From Sulfobacillus benefaciens (GTDB lineage Bacteria; Bacillota; Sulfobacillia; Sulfobacillales; Sulfobacillaceae): 64,000 bases of DNA. Location: assembly GCA_003023725.1 (NCBI GenBank), contig PXYT01000005.1:3022-67021 (forward strand). The letters run 5' to 3'. The translations under genes and the position numbers were made by a program. Positions within the stretch are counted from its first letter, which is position 1, and each line of letters begins with the position of its first letter. Of the stretch, positions 8,964 through 18,047 are shown piece by piece. The notes under the pieces are model-generated. The model searched no databases. It saw only the letters and a program-made list of their open reading frames with translations, and had not been told where the DNA came from.

Positions 8964-9036
8964 GCTTTTTCCCTTGTTCTGGAGGTCATTGGAAGAATAA
9001 GGGACAGATGGGGAGGTTAATGGACCCGCATACCCC
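8964..9036. repeat. Direct repeat copy B
   Basis: Second copy of the repeat at 7840-7913, ending in the same 16 bases (TGGACCCGCATACCCC). It lies upstream of the two-gene unit and just before the IS630 remnant. Confidence 0.65.
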
Positions 9037-9057
9037 GGGGCACATCGCACTGATTCG

Positions 9058-9510
9058 ATGGAGCGTCAAACCACAACCAATCTTGGATTCCTGGGCTCGC
9101 GGCCGTCATCGCGCATGACATGTGAAGCATCGCGGCCAGATTCTTTGAGAAACCGCTTCCGGATGATTCAACCGATCGATGATTACCCAAAGGATCCAGC
9201 AGAACCGGGGAACGGTGAAAAAATGGCGCAACCGCTGGGCCCAGGCGGTCCCGGAAATCGACGAGAAGGAAATCGAGAAGCCTTGGGCATCAGCCTGGAC
9301 CCTCACCGTGGTCCTGGAAGATGCCCCCTCGACCCGGGAAACCCTGTCGTTGTACTCCAGAACCCGTGGCGCAAATTATCACGCGATCCTGTCGCACTCC
9401 GGCGGAGTGCGATTTCCTCCTCACGCATTGGGGACTTTATCGCATACTATAACAAACACTTGGCGAAACCCTTCCAATGGACCTTCAACGGAAAATTACT
9501 AAAAGTTTAG
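9058..9510 (+). pseudogene. Remnant of IS630-type transposase
   Basis: Pieces of an IS630-family transposase appear in three frames. An HTH-like RGTVKKWRNRW stretch (from about 9209) is followed by a degraded VLEDAP segment, where the family has D-x-P-R-x-G-x-P. The frame starting 9058 ends with FIAYYNKHLAKPFQWTFNGK, the classical IS630 C-terminus. The catalytic DDE core is deleted; only about 450 bases remain of roughly 1.1 kb. It is not functional. Confidence 0.7.
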
Positions 9511-9703
9511 TGGAGGGAATGATTACGCATTAACGCCATCGTGTGCAAGTCACCGACAGTCATTTGATCCGCTAACTCATTCTTCATGTGATCGGCGCAT
9601 CATACAAAAAACACATAGTTCAGTCTGTATCGCCGTGTTAAAATTATAAAGAAAGTTGAAGGCAAAGAGCCTAGAAAGTCAATTACCAAGAACGAGGTGA
9701 ACC

Positions 9704-10384
9704 GTGAATAAAAAAGGTGAGTACGCTTGGGTTCTAACCAATGACAAGAATAATGTGCCGAAACAGCCAAAACAAAGGAAACCCTCCTCAAAGTCTGCAG
9801 GTCCAGAGAAAAATCCTTCCACAGTATACGAACTGGAAGTCACGCTCCAATACATCAAGCCACGGATATGGCGGCTTTTCACTGTACCCTCCTCCATTAG
9901 CCTGGAACAGCTCCATGAGGCGCTGCTTGCGGTCATGGGATGGGTGGGAGGACATCTGTGGGAATTTGACGTTCAAGGGGTACATTACGCAGATCCCGTT
10001 GCAGTCGGAGACGCCTCGGTGCAAGCGGCGGACAATGTGCATTTGAGCGATGTCATTTCACGCCGCGGCAGTACGTTTGAGTATATTTACGACTGGGGGG
10101 ATGAATGGCGCCATAAAATAAAGGTAAAGAACATTCGCGCCCTCCAAACCGGCGAAAGCGTACCGGCCCTTCTTGACGGTGCTTGCGCATGTCCTCCCGA
10201 AGATGTGGGAGGTGTGCCCGGATATGCCATGTTCTTAGAAGCCATAAACGATCCAAATCATCCCGAACATGAGGAATTGCTAGAGTGGGTGGGCGGCGAT
10301 TTTGATCCGGACGAGTTTGATCGCAAGGCTCATCAGCGCAGTCTGGCTTCAGCGGCTAAACGGGGAAAATGGGCTGTGCCGTAG
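9704..10384 (+). CDS. pRiA4b ORF-3-like protein, 226 aa
   Basis: GTG at 9704 is preceded by a GAGGTGA ribosome site. About 40 Lys-rich residues lead into a PRiA4_ORF3 domain. Its landmarks are YELEVTLQYIKPRIWRLFTV, LEQLHEALLAVMGWVGGHLWEF and EYIYDWGDEWRHKI. The C-terminal part has DGACACPPEDVGG, with cysteines and acids usual in this family, and ends in the family-like FDPDEFD segment. The family is common on plasmids and beside mobile elements, and its biochemical function is unknown. Here it follows an IS630 remnant and has its own terminator. Confidence 0.85.
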   Translation: MNKKGEYAWVLTNDKNNVPKQPKQRKPSSKSAGPEKNPSTVYELEVTLQYIKPRIWRLFTVPSSISLEQLHEALLAVMGWVGGHLWEFDVQGVHYADPVAVGDASVQAADNVHLSDVISRRGSTFEYIYDWGDEWRHKIKVKNIRALQTGESVPALLDGACACPPEDVGGVPGYAMFLEAINDPNHPEHEELLEWVGGDFDPDEFDRKAHQRSLASAAKRGKWAVP

Positions 10385-10421
10385 GACGGGCACAGAACAT
10401 TCTCGCATACGGGCAAAAAAG

Positions 10422-10472
10422 GTACGGGCCACGGATCTGATAACAACAAGACCAGGGCCGTACTATTTTTTT
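10422..10472 (+). terminator. Terminator of the pRiA4b-like gene
   Basis: GTACGGGCC pairs with GGGCCGTAC (8 of 9 positions) over a 24-base loop and is followed by TATTTTTTT, 38 bases after the stop codon. The long loop lowers confidence in the exact fold. Confidence 0.6.
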
Positions 10473-10540
10473 GCTCACGGATAAGAAGACTGCCCCTCTT
10501 TAAGAAGAAAGAGCGTACCCGCCTATGAACACCGGATGAG

Positions 10541-11602
10541 TCAAAGAGCACAACAGGATCCGGTCCATTGGTCACTGTGCCAGGAGACACTAAAGGCCGG
10601 ATTGCCGCATTGAGCGCACCGCATCGGGTCAAACCGCGGGGTGACCACATTGAAATAAACAGTAGCCTGAACCTGCAGCTGCCGGTGCTGAATGTTTAGC
10701 CGCACACGAACACGCGGCACATAGTATAACCGCAAATGGTCGATTCGTTGGTCCGTCGTAATACTGTAGGAGGTCTCCAAATCGGCCAGGCGGCGTTCCC
10801 TATCCATTTGCACCGATTCCCTCCTGGCCTTCAGACGCGCCAACTTGTCTGCCGCTTCTTCCCGGGACAGCCGTTTGTCTATGTCATTCAAAGCCGCTTC
10901 ATAATACTCTTCCATCCGCTGGCGCTCATTCTGATAGGCCGCCGACGATTCCTGCTGCAAGATATGCCGCCTGTGCTCAATGCGGCGCTCCATTTGCAGC
11001 AGAGCCGCAGAATAGAGTGCGGCCAGCTCGATGCATGGTTCCACCGGTGTAGTCATACACGAAGATTCCTCGCGGCGCGGAGTCCATAAGACCTTTTGAT
11101 AAGCATCGCGGACTTCCGGCAAAGGTAGTCCGTCGCCGCGGATTAGAACCGGCATGGCTTCTTCGATGCGTAGATCCGATTCGAATTCGGTGCGAAACAT
11201 AAACAAAGCATCTTTCATCAGCACCAGGTGCTGATCTTGGATTTCGGGTTTCCGGCACTTGATAAAGTGAAACTGTTGCTGCAACATGGTGTCGAAATTC
11301 TCCGGCACACTGACGTTGTCGTGGGGATAGTACAGAACCAAAACCTGATACCGGTCCAGAACAAGGTGAACCAGTTGATCGAGAAATTCACTGCCATAGG
11401 TGGCAAAAATGGCATCTGGTCGTTCCTGAGCGACTTCAGCATCGAAGGTTAGGAGCAGGGGCGAGGTTCGCCTCTGGGTCATCTCTGCCGGCAAGAGTAC
11501 TTCCCACAACGAGTAATCAATCTGTTCCATCACGGCTCCGAGCGCCGCGAGGCTGTCCGCCACAAACTGTTCCAGGCGTGAGTGCTTGTCCTCACTCGTC
11601 AT
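10541..11602 (-). CDS. Coiled-coil partner of the SNF2 helicase, 353 aa
   Basis: The ATG at 11602 overlaps the helicase stop by 11 bases (ATGACGAGTGA), so the two are translationally coupled. Residues 1-170 are globular and carry no motif I can name. A long charged helical stretch follows (residues about 195-290, for example RQRMEEYYEAALNDIDKRL and LARLKARRESVQMDRERRL) and should form a coiled coil. The protein ends with a beta segment and CAQCGN, a single CxxC that may be a cut-down zinc ribbon. The coupling implies a complex with the helicase, possibly as substrate-recognition or dimerisation subunit. Function is otherwise unknown. Confidence 0.7.
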   Translation of the reverse strand: MTSEDKHSRLEQFVADSLAALGAVMEQIDYSLWEVLLPAEMTQRRTSPLLLTFDAEVAQERPDAIFATYGSEFLDQLVHLVLDRYQVLVLYYPHDNVSVPENFDTMLQQQFHFIKCRKPEIQDQHLVLMKDALFMFRTEFESDLRIEEAMPVLIRGDGLPLPEVRDAYQKVLWTPRREESSCMTTPVEPCIELAALYSAALLQMERRIEHRRHILQQESSAAYQNERQRMEEYYEAALNDIDKRLSREEAADKLARLKARRESVQMDRERRLADLETSYSITTDQRIDHLRLYYVPRVRVRLNIQHRQLQVQATVYFNVVTPRFDPMRCAQCGNPAFSVSWHSDQWTGSCCAL

Positions 11603-13689
11603 CCGCCACCAACCTCTCAAATAGATTCTCGTCCAACTGTTTGATCTGATCGTAATGATTTTTGGCCTCACGCAATTCCTCACCTAAAACATCCATCCGC
11701 CGTTTCAAATCATGGCGGTCCTGAGCCGTCATGACAGTTTTCATCACCATGTCTTCAAAATCCGAAGACTTGGTCAGCCGTCCCAAAATCATATCCAATT
11801 CTCCAACAACCAGTTCGAATAAATTGATTTTGGCATCTAATAGGGTCAACACCTCGGCTTCGATGGTCTCTGCAGCAGAAAGATTGTAAATGCGGACGTC
11901 CTCTTCCTGCCCAATGCGGTGAATGCGTCCAATACGCTGTTCGATGCGCAGGGGATTCCAGGGTAAGTCAAAATTGACCATAACATGACAGAACTGGAGA
12001 TTGCGTCCTTCGCCGCCGGATTCCGTCGACACCAGAACCGGCACATTATCCCGAAACTGCCGGATGGCGTCTTCCTTGTCCTGCCGTTTCATGCCTCCAT
12101 GAAAAGACGCGCAGGGTATTCCCCGTTGTTGCAAATAGTCGGCAATAGATCTTTGAGTGTCGCGAAATCCGGTGAAAACCATGTTTTTCCGAGGGTATCC
12201 GTTGGAGCAAATCGGCGAGAATGCCGAACTTGGCACCCGGTCCCACATCTTGCGCCTGTTTGGCGAAGCCAAGCAACTGCTTTCGGACATGGGAAGATAT
12301 GCCATCATGGTCAGCGAGGCTGAGCAAAGTCGGAAAACTGGCCAAGGGACTGGAGCCCAACTCTTTTTGCAGAATCTTAAGAGTGAAGGGAGTCAACACC
12401 CGCGTTCCGCCGGGCCCTTCCTCAAAATGGCCACGATAGCTTTCACGCACAAATTCACTCACATGGTCATAAAATTGACGCTCACTCGGGTTCAACTCAC
12501 ACTCCACCGTAATGGCCGTGCGCCTGGTGTTTATGACTCCAGTGTTGCTGCGTTTATTGCGAATCATCACCCGGCTCAAAAGTCGCCGGAGTGTTTCGGT
12601 ATTTTTGGGCAACAGCCCATCGCGTCCTCCGCCAAATTGTTGGCGAAATGTAGATTGGGTTTGCAACTGCCCGGGAGTCAGCAAAGTAATTAGGTGAAAA
12701 AGATCGTCCAGCCGATTTTCAACAGGCGTCGCGGTCAAAAGCAACAGATATTTTTTACTCAGATTGTTAACGAGCCGGTATGCCATGGTGTTGGGATTGC
12801 GAACGTGATGAGCTTCATCGACGATGATCAAATCATACGATTCGGATAATAGCTTCTCCGACCAGACCGGGCGTTTGGCTGTGTCAATAGAGACGATCAG
12901 GAACGGAATTTCATGAAACGGATTGTCTGTCTGCCGGAAGGCTGCATCTTCATGACTCACAAACGATAAGTTGAACTTCCGCTCCATTTCCTCTTTCCAT
13001 TGCAACACCAAGGAGGGGGGAGTGAGTACCAGAATGCGTTGGACCAACCCCCGCAGAACATATTCCAACGCAATGAGTCCAGCCTCCACAGTCTTGCCTA
13101 GTCCCACTTCGTCGCATAACAGAGCCCGCCCCCGCATTTGTTGCAGTACCTTGGTCACCGTGCGCCTTTGATAGTCAAAAGGTTCCACTCCCCGCACTAC
13201 GTCCGGTGCCAAAAGACGATCGAAACCAGGTCTCAATGCCAGTTCCAGTGCCGTATCCCGCAAACCCGGAGCCTGATAGGGCACAGAGAGCACAGAGTTG
13301 GTCGTGAGAGCTTGTATCAATTTACCCACCGGACTCAGCTCGGCTGACGCGGATGGGGGTGTTTGGATGGGTGGGGAAGGTTCCACAGGAAACAGGCGGC
13401 ACGTCAAGGGATCAAGGTTCACCACGGAAACTCCCAGCCACAGGGCATTCATCTTCCTTATCCATTTCCCGAGACCTTTTCCTACGATCCCACCTTGCTG
13501 GTAGTCTACGGCAAAAGTTCGCGACTTGCCGTGGTCAGAAATAAAGGTGATGGAGACCGGAACACTTTGCCGGAAGGGTTCCAGCACAGTTCGCAACGTC
13601 GCGTCAAATTCCAGAAAATCGACCTCAAGCCATTCCGGATTGACACTAATTTCGTAAATGAATCCTACACTCATTGACACATCGAACAT
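11592..13689 (-). pseudogene. SNF2/RapA-type helicase gene with one frameshift
   Basis: The start is the ATG at 13689 after GGGAGG. The first frame has about 200 N-terminal residues, then Walker A DEVGLGKTVEAG, LTPPSLVLQWKEEM, the DEAH box and LLLTATPVENRLDD. At 12184-12188 a run of five A (minus strand) shifts the frame. Removing one A joins it to the second frame, which holds NMVFTGFRDTQ, SFHGGMKR, STESGGEGRNLQF and WNPLRIEQRIGRIHRIGQ. The corrected protein would have about 698 residues, with all SNF2 motifs in order. The lesion is a single base in a homopolymer, so it may be a sequencing error or phase variation rather than decay. The partner gene downstream is intact. Confidence 0.85.
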
Positions 13690-14321
13690 ACCCGACCTCC
13701 CGTTCAGCAAAATTATAGCAGAGAGTGTCTTTAATGGATGCCAATCTATCGGCAATCCCAAGGACGGTTACGGGCCGCGAAAAATCCGAACCACGGCCCG
13801 CCCCCGTCCCTCATCGCCTTAAGCATAATGTCGACAGCCTGAGAACGTTCGATTCTGTAAGGAGAGATTTACTCGCTTTGGCCTTAGCATGGAAAGCCAG
13901 GTCATAAAGAAGTTTCACTTGGTTTGCGTCTAAAAGCAATGCGCTATCATGAGGCGATCAAACATTTCCTTTCCAACCACGCCATCCTTCTCAAGCTGGG
14001 CATAGATCCCCAACGAGACGAAAATAGGAGTATGTTCCCTTTGGGATCAGATCGTCAAAAGTTTTCCTCGCCGGCGGGTTCTTTCCTCCTCCATCCCCAA
14101 AGCGAGCAAGCACCCCAAAAATAGGTTATGATATCGAAAGAACGTTTTGGCAGTCTCATTAGATCGCGGGCGATGTTCGAATTTTTTAACTCATTAGTTC
14201 CGTCGGGCAGGAACGAGCCGGAGGAAGCGCTGCGGATCGGCCTGAACACATCCCCGTTATGACCGCTGCCTCCGAGTCCAAAGGAATTTGCGAGAAAGAA
14301 GTTCACAGAATCAGGTGACAC
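13690..14321. other. Intergenic region, no gene seen
   Basis: About 630 bases between the divergent helicase and ybaK genes. Short ORFs on both strands lack ribosome sites and known motifs. Confidence 0.5.
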
Positions 14322-14792
14322 ATGGTTAAAACCCAGGCATGCCGTTTGTTGGACACTATCAAAATTTCGTACACGCTGCATGAATACGACTGGGCCGAAG
14401 ACGCATTGGACGCTGAGACAGTTGCCGGCAAACTGGGAATTTCCCCTTCCCGGATTTTCAAGACTTTGGTATTGCGCGGCGATATCACGGGGATCTTTCT
14501 GGTGTGCATCCCCGGTGATAGGGAACTCAATGTAAAGGCTGTCGCCAGTGTCAGCGGCAATAAAAAGGCGAGGATGATTCTGGTAAAGGACCTCGAATCT
14601 GTAACCGGTTATGTCCGAGGCGGAGTTTCGCCTTTGGGAGGCAAGAAAAAATACCCCGTCTACATTGACGCATCAATCCAGGATCTCCACTCGGTCAGTG
14701 TCAGTGCGGGGAAGAGGGGTCTTCAGATTTTCTTGACGTCTCTGGACCTAATCCGAGCCTGTGATGCCAAACTTGTCTCTGTTTGCTGCTGA
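14322..14792 (+). CDS. ybaK: YbaK/EbsC family aminoacyl-tRNA deacylase, 156 aa
   Basis: The protein matches the YbaK pattern throughout: KTQACRLLDT at the start, FKTLVLRGD with the conserved catalytic-pocket lysine, VKAVASVSGNKKARM, then TGYVRGGVSPLGGKKKYPVYID and the SAGKRGLQIFL segment. Enzymes of this group clear Cys-tRNA(Pro) or similar mischarged tRNAs in the cytosol. Length is typical. The start ATG at 14322 has a modest AGGTGA site. No neighbour suggests an operon. Confidence 0.92.
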   Translation: MVKTQACRLLDTIKISYTLHEYDWAEDALDAETVAGKLGISPSRIFKTLVLRGDITGIFLVCIPGDRELNVKAVASVSGNKKARMILVKDLESVTGYVRGGVSPLGGKKKYPVYIDASIQDLHSVSVSAGKRGLQIFLTSLDLIRACDAKLVSVCC

Positions 14793-15031
14793 GATCCCTT
14801 AGCACCCAAGGCGCTGCCTTTGCACGTCGAATGGGTTCCCCGAGAAGAAAGACCGCCCAAAACCCTCGCAGCGAGAAACCGGCGTCATTGGTCAACATGG
14901 GAGAGCATGCCAAGACTCATGTCAAGAATATATTCAACATAACAGATAGCGAGTAACAGAATGCTCTGCATGATCATAAGCATCAAGATCCTCTAAACGC
15001 ATACGAATCGCCTTGAGAGGAGTCTACGCAC

Positions 15032-15829
15032 ATGGAAAATGGATGGATCTCCGTTGAGGGAGGGGAGCTGTATTTTGAAGAGCAGGGGCAGGGAAGACCT
15101 GTGGTCCTGTTGCATGCAGGTGTGGCAGATCGCCGGCAATGGGACCCGCAATTCGATTGGCTGGCCCGATCTTTTCGTGTGATTCGTTATGATGTGCGCG
15201 GATATGGAAACAGCCAGCCATCGAAACACCCTTTCGATTTGACCCAGGATTTGTTCCAGGTAATGGACCACCGAGATATCGAAACCGCGATCTTGGTCGG
15301 GTCTTCTATGGGCGGGAGTACGGCAATCCACGCAGCCGTGACGGCTCCGGAGCGGATCCAACGGCTGGTCTTGGCTGGCAGCGGACTATTTGGTTTTCAA
15401 CCCTCGCGGGAGTTGCCCGAACCCCCGCAATATCGAGCAATGGAAGCCGCTATGGCGACGCGCAACATAGACCGTATTGTCGCCTTGACCGATGCCATTT
15501 GGCTGAGCGGCTTGACTAAAGGAGCCGATGACATCCCGGAAGGTGTCAGGGCGCTTTTTCGGACGATGAACCGCACGCACTGGCTAAAAACGGATCCAGC
15601 AATTTCGTATTTGGAGCCAAACGATGTTCCCCATCTTGACCAGATTATGCAGCCAGTGCTCTTGTTCACCGGAACTTGCGATACCCCTTACACCTTGATG
15701 GTCGCCGAAGTGCTTGCCTCCCGGCTCCCCCGCGTAAGCCGGGTTGACGTCCCCGGGGCCGTGCATTTGCCTAACGTGACGCATCCCGATCTGTTTCGAC
15801 AGAGGTTAGGAAAATGGATCTCCGTCTAG
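15032..15829 (+). CDS. Alpha/beta-hydrolase, 265 aa
   Basis: A compact alpha/beta-hydrolase fold: VVLLHAGVADRRQWDPQ (oxyanion region), VIRYDVRGYGNSQPS, the nucleophile elbow GSSMGG (Ser near residue 92), a short cap region, FTGTCDTPYTLMVAEVL with a likely catalytic Asp, and VPGAVHLPNVTHPD with the catalytic His. No signal peptide. The pattern is close to 3-oxoadipate enol-lactonase and related esterases, but the cap region is too variable to assign a substrate. ATG at 15032 follows GAGAGGAG. The gene stands alone and ends in its own hairpin. Confidence 0.85.
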   Translation: MENGWISVEGGELYFEEQGQGRPVVLLHAGVADRRQWDPQFDWLARSFRVIRYDVRGYGNSQPSKHPFDLTQDLFQVMDHRDIETAILVGSSMGGSTAIHAAVTAPERIQRLVLAGSGLFGFQPSRELPEPPQYRAMEAAMATRNIDRIVALTDAIWLSGLTKGADDIPEGVRALFRTMNRTHWLKTDPAISYLEPNDVPHLDQIMQPVLLFTGTCDTPYTLMVAEVLASRLPRVSRVDVPGAVHLPNVTHPDLFRQRLGKWISV

Positions 15830-15853
15830 TCTCTTATGAGATAAGAGACTAGA
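15825..15853 (+). terminator. Hairpin at the end of the hydrolase gene
   Basis: TCTAGTCTCTTA and TAAGAGACTAGA form a perfect 12-bp stem with a 5-base loop. The stop codon is inside the first arm. No T-tract follows. Confidence 0.5.
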
Positions 15854-16139
15854 CCGGACCCCGGCGCTGAGAAAGCCGACCGATCCAAACGAACACCTCT
15901 GACAAAGTGACCGTTGAACAGTTCTTTCGTGAAGCTGACTCATCCCGTGCCGTGGTTCTCCATATGATCGGAAAACGACGGACGTAAACGTAAACGAGCA
16001 TAAGTCAAGAAGAAGCACCTTTAACCAAGCACAACCCTGACAGCTTTTTGGCCTGATCGACAACAAAGTGTGCCCATCTTCGCCGCCCGGGAATTAAAGG
16101 TCAGCATCACCAGCGAGCGAGCATATGCGAGGTGAAAAC

Positions 16140-16976
16140 ATGCAAACCATCCACCTGAGCCCACAAAAAGACCAGGTCGAGCAATTCATTCAGGCCTGCC
16201 GTGAAGGGCCCTCAACGGCCAGGCAAACTCTATTCACATCTCTGTTGGCTCTTGACGGCGATGAGCCAGCTGATTTGATTGACAACGGCATGCTCCCCTG
16301 GGACGCGCCGTGGGAAGAGATCCAAATCATATGGCAAAGGCTGGCGAAACTGGAAATAGGCTCAAGAATCCGCGAAACCCTTATGTCGCTGTGCCACGAC
16401 TATCCCGCCCCAAGCCAGGACCTCTTTGTCCGGCTCTTTCCCATGGCAGAAAACGACCGGTTTGGACGAGAGAGACTAGGCGGGGTGTCGGCATGGGTTA
16501 ACTGGGAGGGAAACACCATGCACTTTATCGTATATCCTTCCCCGGACACTTTCCGCACATTGAAGTCGACCGTGGTCCATGAATACCATCACCACTACCG
16601 CATAGCGATCACGAATAATAAGAGCGGCCATATCAATCTCCTTGAGTCTTTGGTACGAGAGGGAATGGCCGAACACTTGGTGCAGGCAGTGCTCGGCCCT
16701 CGGTCTCTGGCTCCCTGGGCTACAAGTTTGTCGGAACAAGAAGCTTGGCAGTGGTGGAATAAGGTCTATTCCCAGCATGTGGACGAGAAAGGCAGCCAAG
16801 CGGCAGCCTACATTTTCGGCGGAAAGGACGCGGGAATTCCCCTGTGGGCCGGATATAGCGTGGGGTATTACCTGATCAAGTGGTATCGCCATACGCATCC
16901 CGAGATTACCATCCCCGAATTGACAGCCCTGGACGGCCCGGAATTCATCCCGCTATCCCGACCAGAACATCTCTAG
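16140..16976 (+). CDS. DUF2268-type putative zinc protease, 278 aa
   Basis: I start at the ATG at 16140 because GAGGTG lies seven bases upstream; an in-frame ATG at 16125 has no such site. The zinc motif is VVHEYHHHYR (HExxH), followed about 25 residues later by LVREGMAEHLVQ, which supplies the third ligand Glu. Both are diagnostic of DUF2268 predicted zinc-dependent peptidases. The end (PLWAGYSVGYYLIKWYR) also fits the family. There is no signal peptide, so it should act in the cytosol. Its substrate is unknown. Confidence 0.82.
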   Translation: MQTIHLSPQKDQVEQFIQACREGPSTARQTLFTSLLALDGDEPADLIDNGMLPWDAPWEEIQIIWQRLAKLEIGSRIRETLMSLCHDYPAPSQDLFVRLFPMAENDRFGRERLGGVSAWVNWEGNTMHFIVYPSPDTFRTLKSTVVHEYHHHYRIAITNNKSGHINLLESLVREGMAEHLVQAVLGPRSLAPWATSLSEQEAWQWWNKVYSQHVDEKGSQAAAYIFGGKDAGIPLWAGYSVGYYLIKWYRHTHPEITIPELTALDGPEFIPLSRPEHL

Positions 16977-16994
16977 AACATCTCTAGAACATCT
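16964..16994. repeat. 11-bp tandem repeat over a stop codon
   Basis: AGAACATCTCT occurs twice in tandem and is followed by nine bases of a third copy. The stop codon of the protease lies in the first junction, so slippage would change the C-terminus. Confidence 0.7.
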
Positions 16995-17385
16995 TTCAGG
17001 AATCTTTTATACGAGAAACCTAAACCAGGGGACCTGACATGACACTCCCAAGAGTCAAATCAAGGACTTCCTCGGTTTTCTAACCCCGCATGGCTTGAAA
17101 CATACCGTCTCACCGGATAAAGAACCGAGATGGCAGGGGACCCAGGAATCTGCCAAACGGTTCAGGTTCTTGGCCGCCCACGGGCCGCCGTGATGTCACC
17201 GATATCCGGAACATGAAGCGGCCTTCCTTCCTAGGCAGGTAAGAAAAACACCCGGCAAAACATCCAAGGGAGGAGAGTAAGGACTTTCGCCTGACACCGG
17301 ACGTTACCCGGCCCACCGGGCTATCACGGTGAGTGCACCCGTGATCCTTAAGACGGCATATTGACTCTTTTCAGCCGCACCCCTT
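16995..17385. other. Intergenic region, no gene seen
   Basis: About 390 bases between convergent genes. I see no motif-bearing ORF or clear terminator. Confidence 0.45.
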
Positions 17386-18033
17386 TCATTGGTACTGTTT
17401 AATAATAATGCGTATCAGTAAATTCGCCGCCGTATCCAGTCTGTCGGCCGCGTTACTCAAATGCCGGTAAATCTCACGAAACTTGATCAGTTCATGGATA
17501 TCGTCCAGGTGGCTTAAGTCGGCGATGGCCCGCCGGTAAATGCCCTCCATCTTATTTTCCTGGAATTTGGCGGCCATAGCCTGGGTGCGGCTCCTTGTCC
17601 GGTCACCGGATAAGGATTGGAGCGCCTGGTCAAGCTCGCCCACCCCCTGTCTCATCACCAGCACCATATCGACAATGAAGGCATTGGGGACAATTTCAAA
17701 CAACTGAATTTCCTTGATGGTGTTCTCGCAATAATCCACAATATCGTCGACCGCACGGGACAAGTCATTGATGTCTTCGCGGTCAAACGGCGTAACAAAA
17801 GTTTCCGCCAGTAAATCGACAATCATCTGCCTCCAATGATCTCCGGTGTGTTCCAATTTGTCCGCCTGATCCCGGATATCTGCCAGCTGTTCGGGTGTGG
17901 CGGCCGACATAGTGGCATGTATATACCGCATCAAAAGGTCTGTCATCGATTGCGCCACGCGTCCCTGGGCATTCAACAATTCATAAAATTGATGTATTTG
18001 TTTCGATCCTCCAAACACATTCATCCATCCCAT
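17386..18033 (-). CDS. DUF47/PhoU-like phosphate transport accessory protein, 215 aa
   Basis: ATG at 18033 follows AAAGGAG. The protein is all-helical, with conserved acidic patches typical of DUF47/PhoU-like proteins: RDQADKLEHTGDHWRQMIVDLL, TPFDREDINDLSRAVDDIVDYCENT and LIKFREIYRHLSNAADRLDTAAN. These proteins bind metal ions and are nearly always paired with PiT phosphate transporters. Here it begins 14 bases after the pit stop, so both are one operon. It likely modulates transporter activity at the membrane. Confidence 0.9.
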   Translation of the reverse strand: MGWMNVFGGSKQIHQFYELLNAQGRVAQSMTDLLMRYIHATMSAATPEQLADIRDQADKLEHTGDHWRQMIVDLLAETFVTPFDREDINDLSRAVDDIVDYCENTIKEIQLFEIVPNAFIVDMVLVMRQGVGELDQALQSLSGDRTRSRTQAMAAKFQENKMEGIYRRAIADLSHLDDIHELIKFREIYRHLSNAADRLDTAANLLIRIIIKQYQ

Positions 18034-18047
18034 CGTTACCACTCCTT

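Noticed and set aside
10333-10650. 105-codon minus-strand ORF after the coiled-coil gene
   Set aside because: It overlaps a terminator and two real gene ends, and shows no motif or ribosome site.
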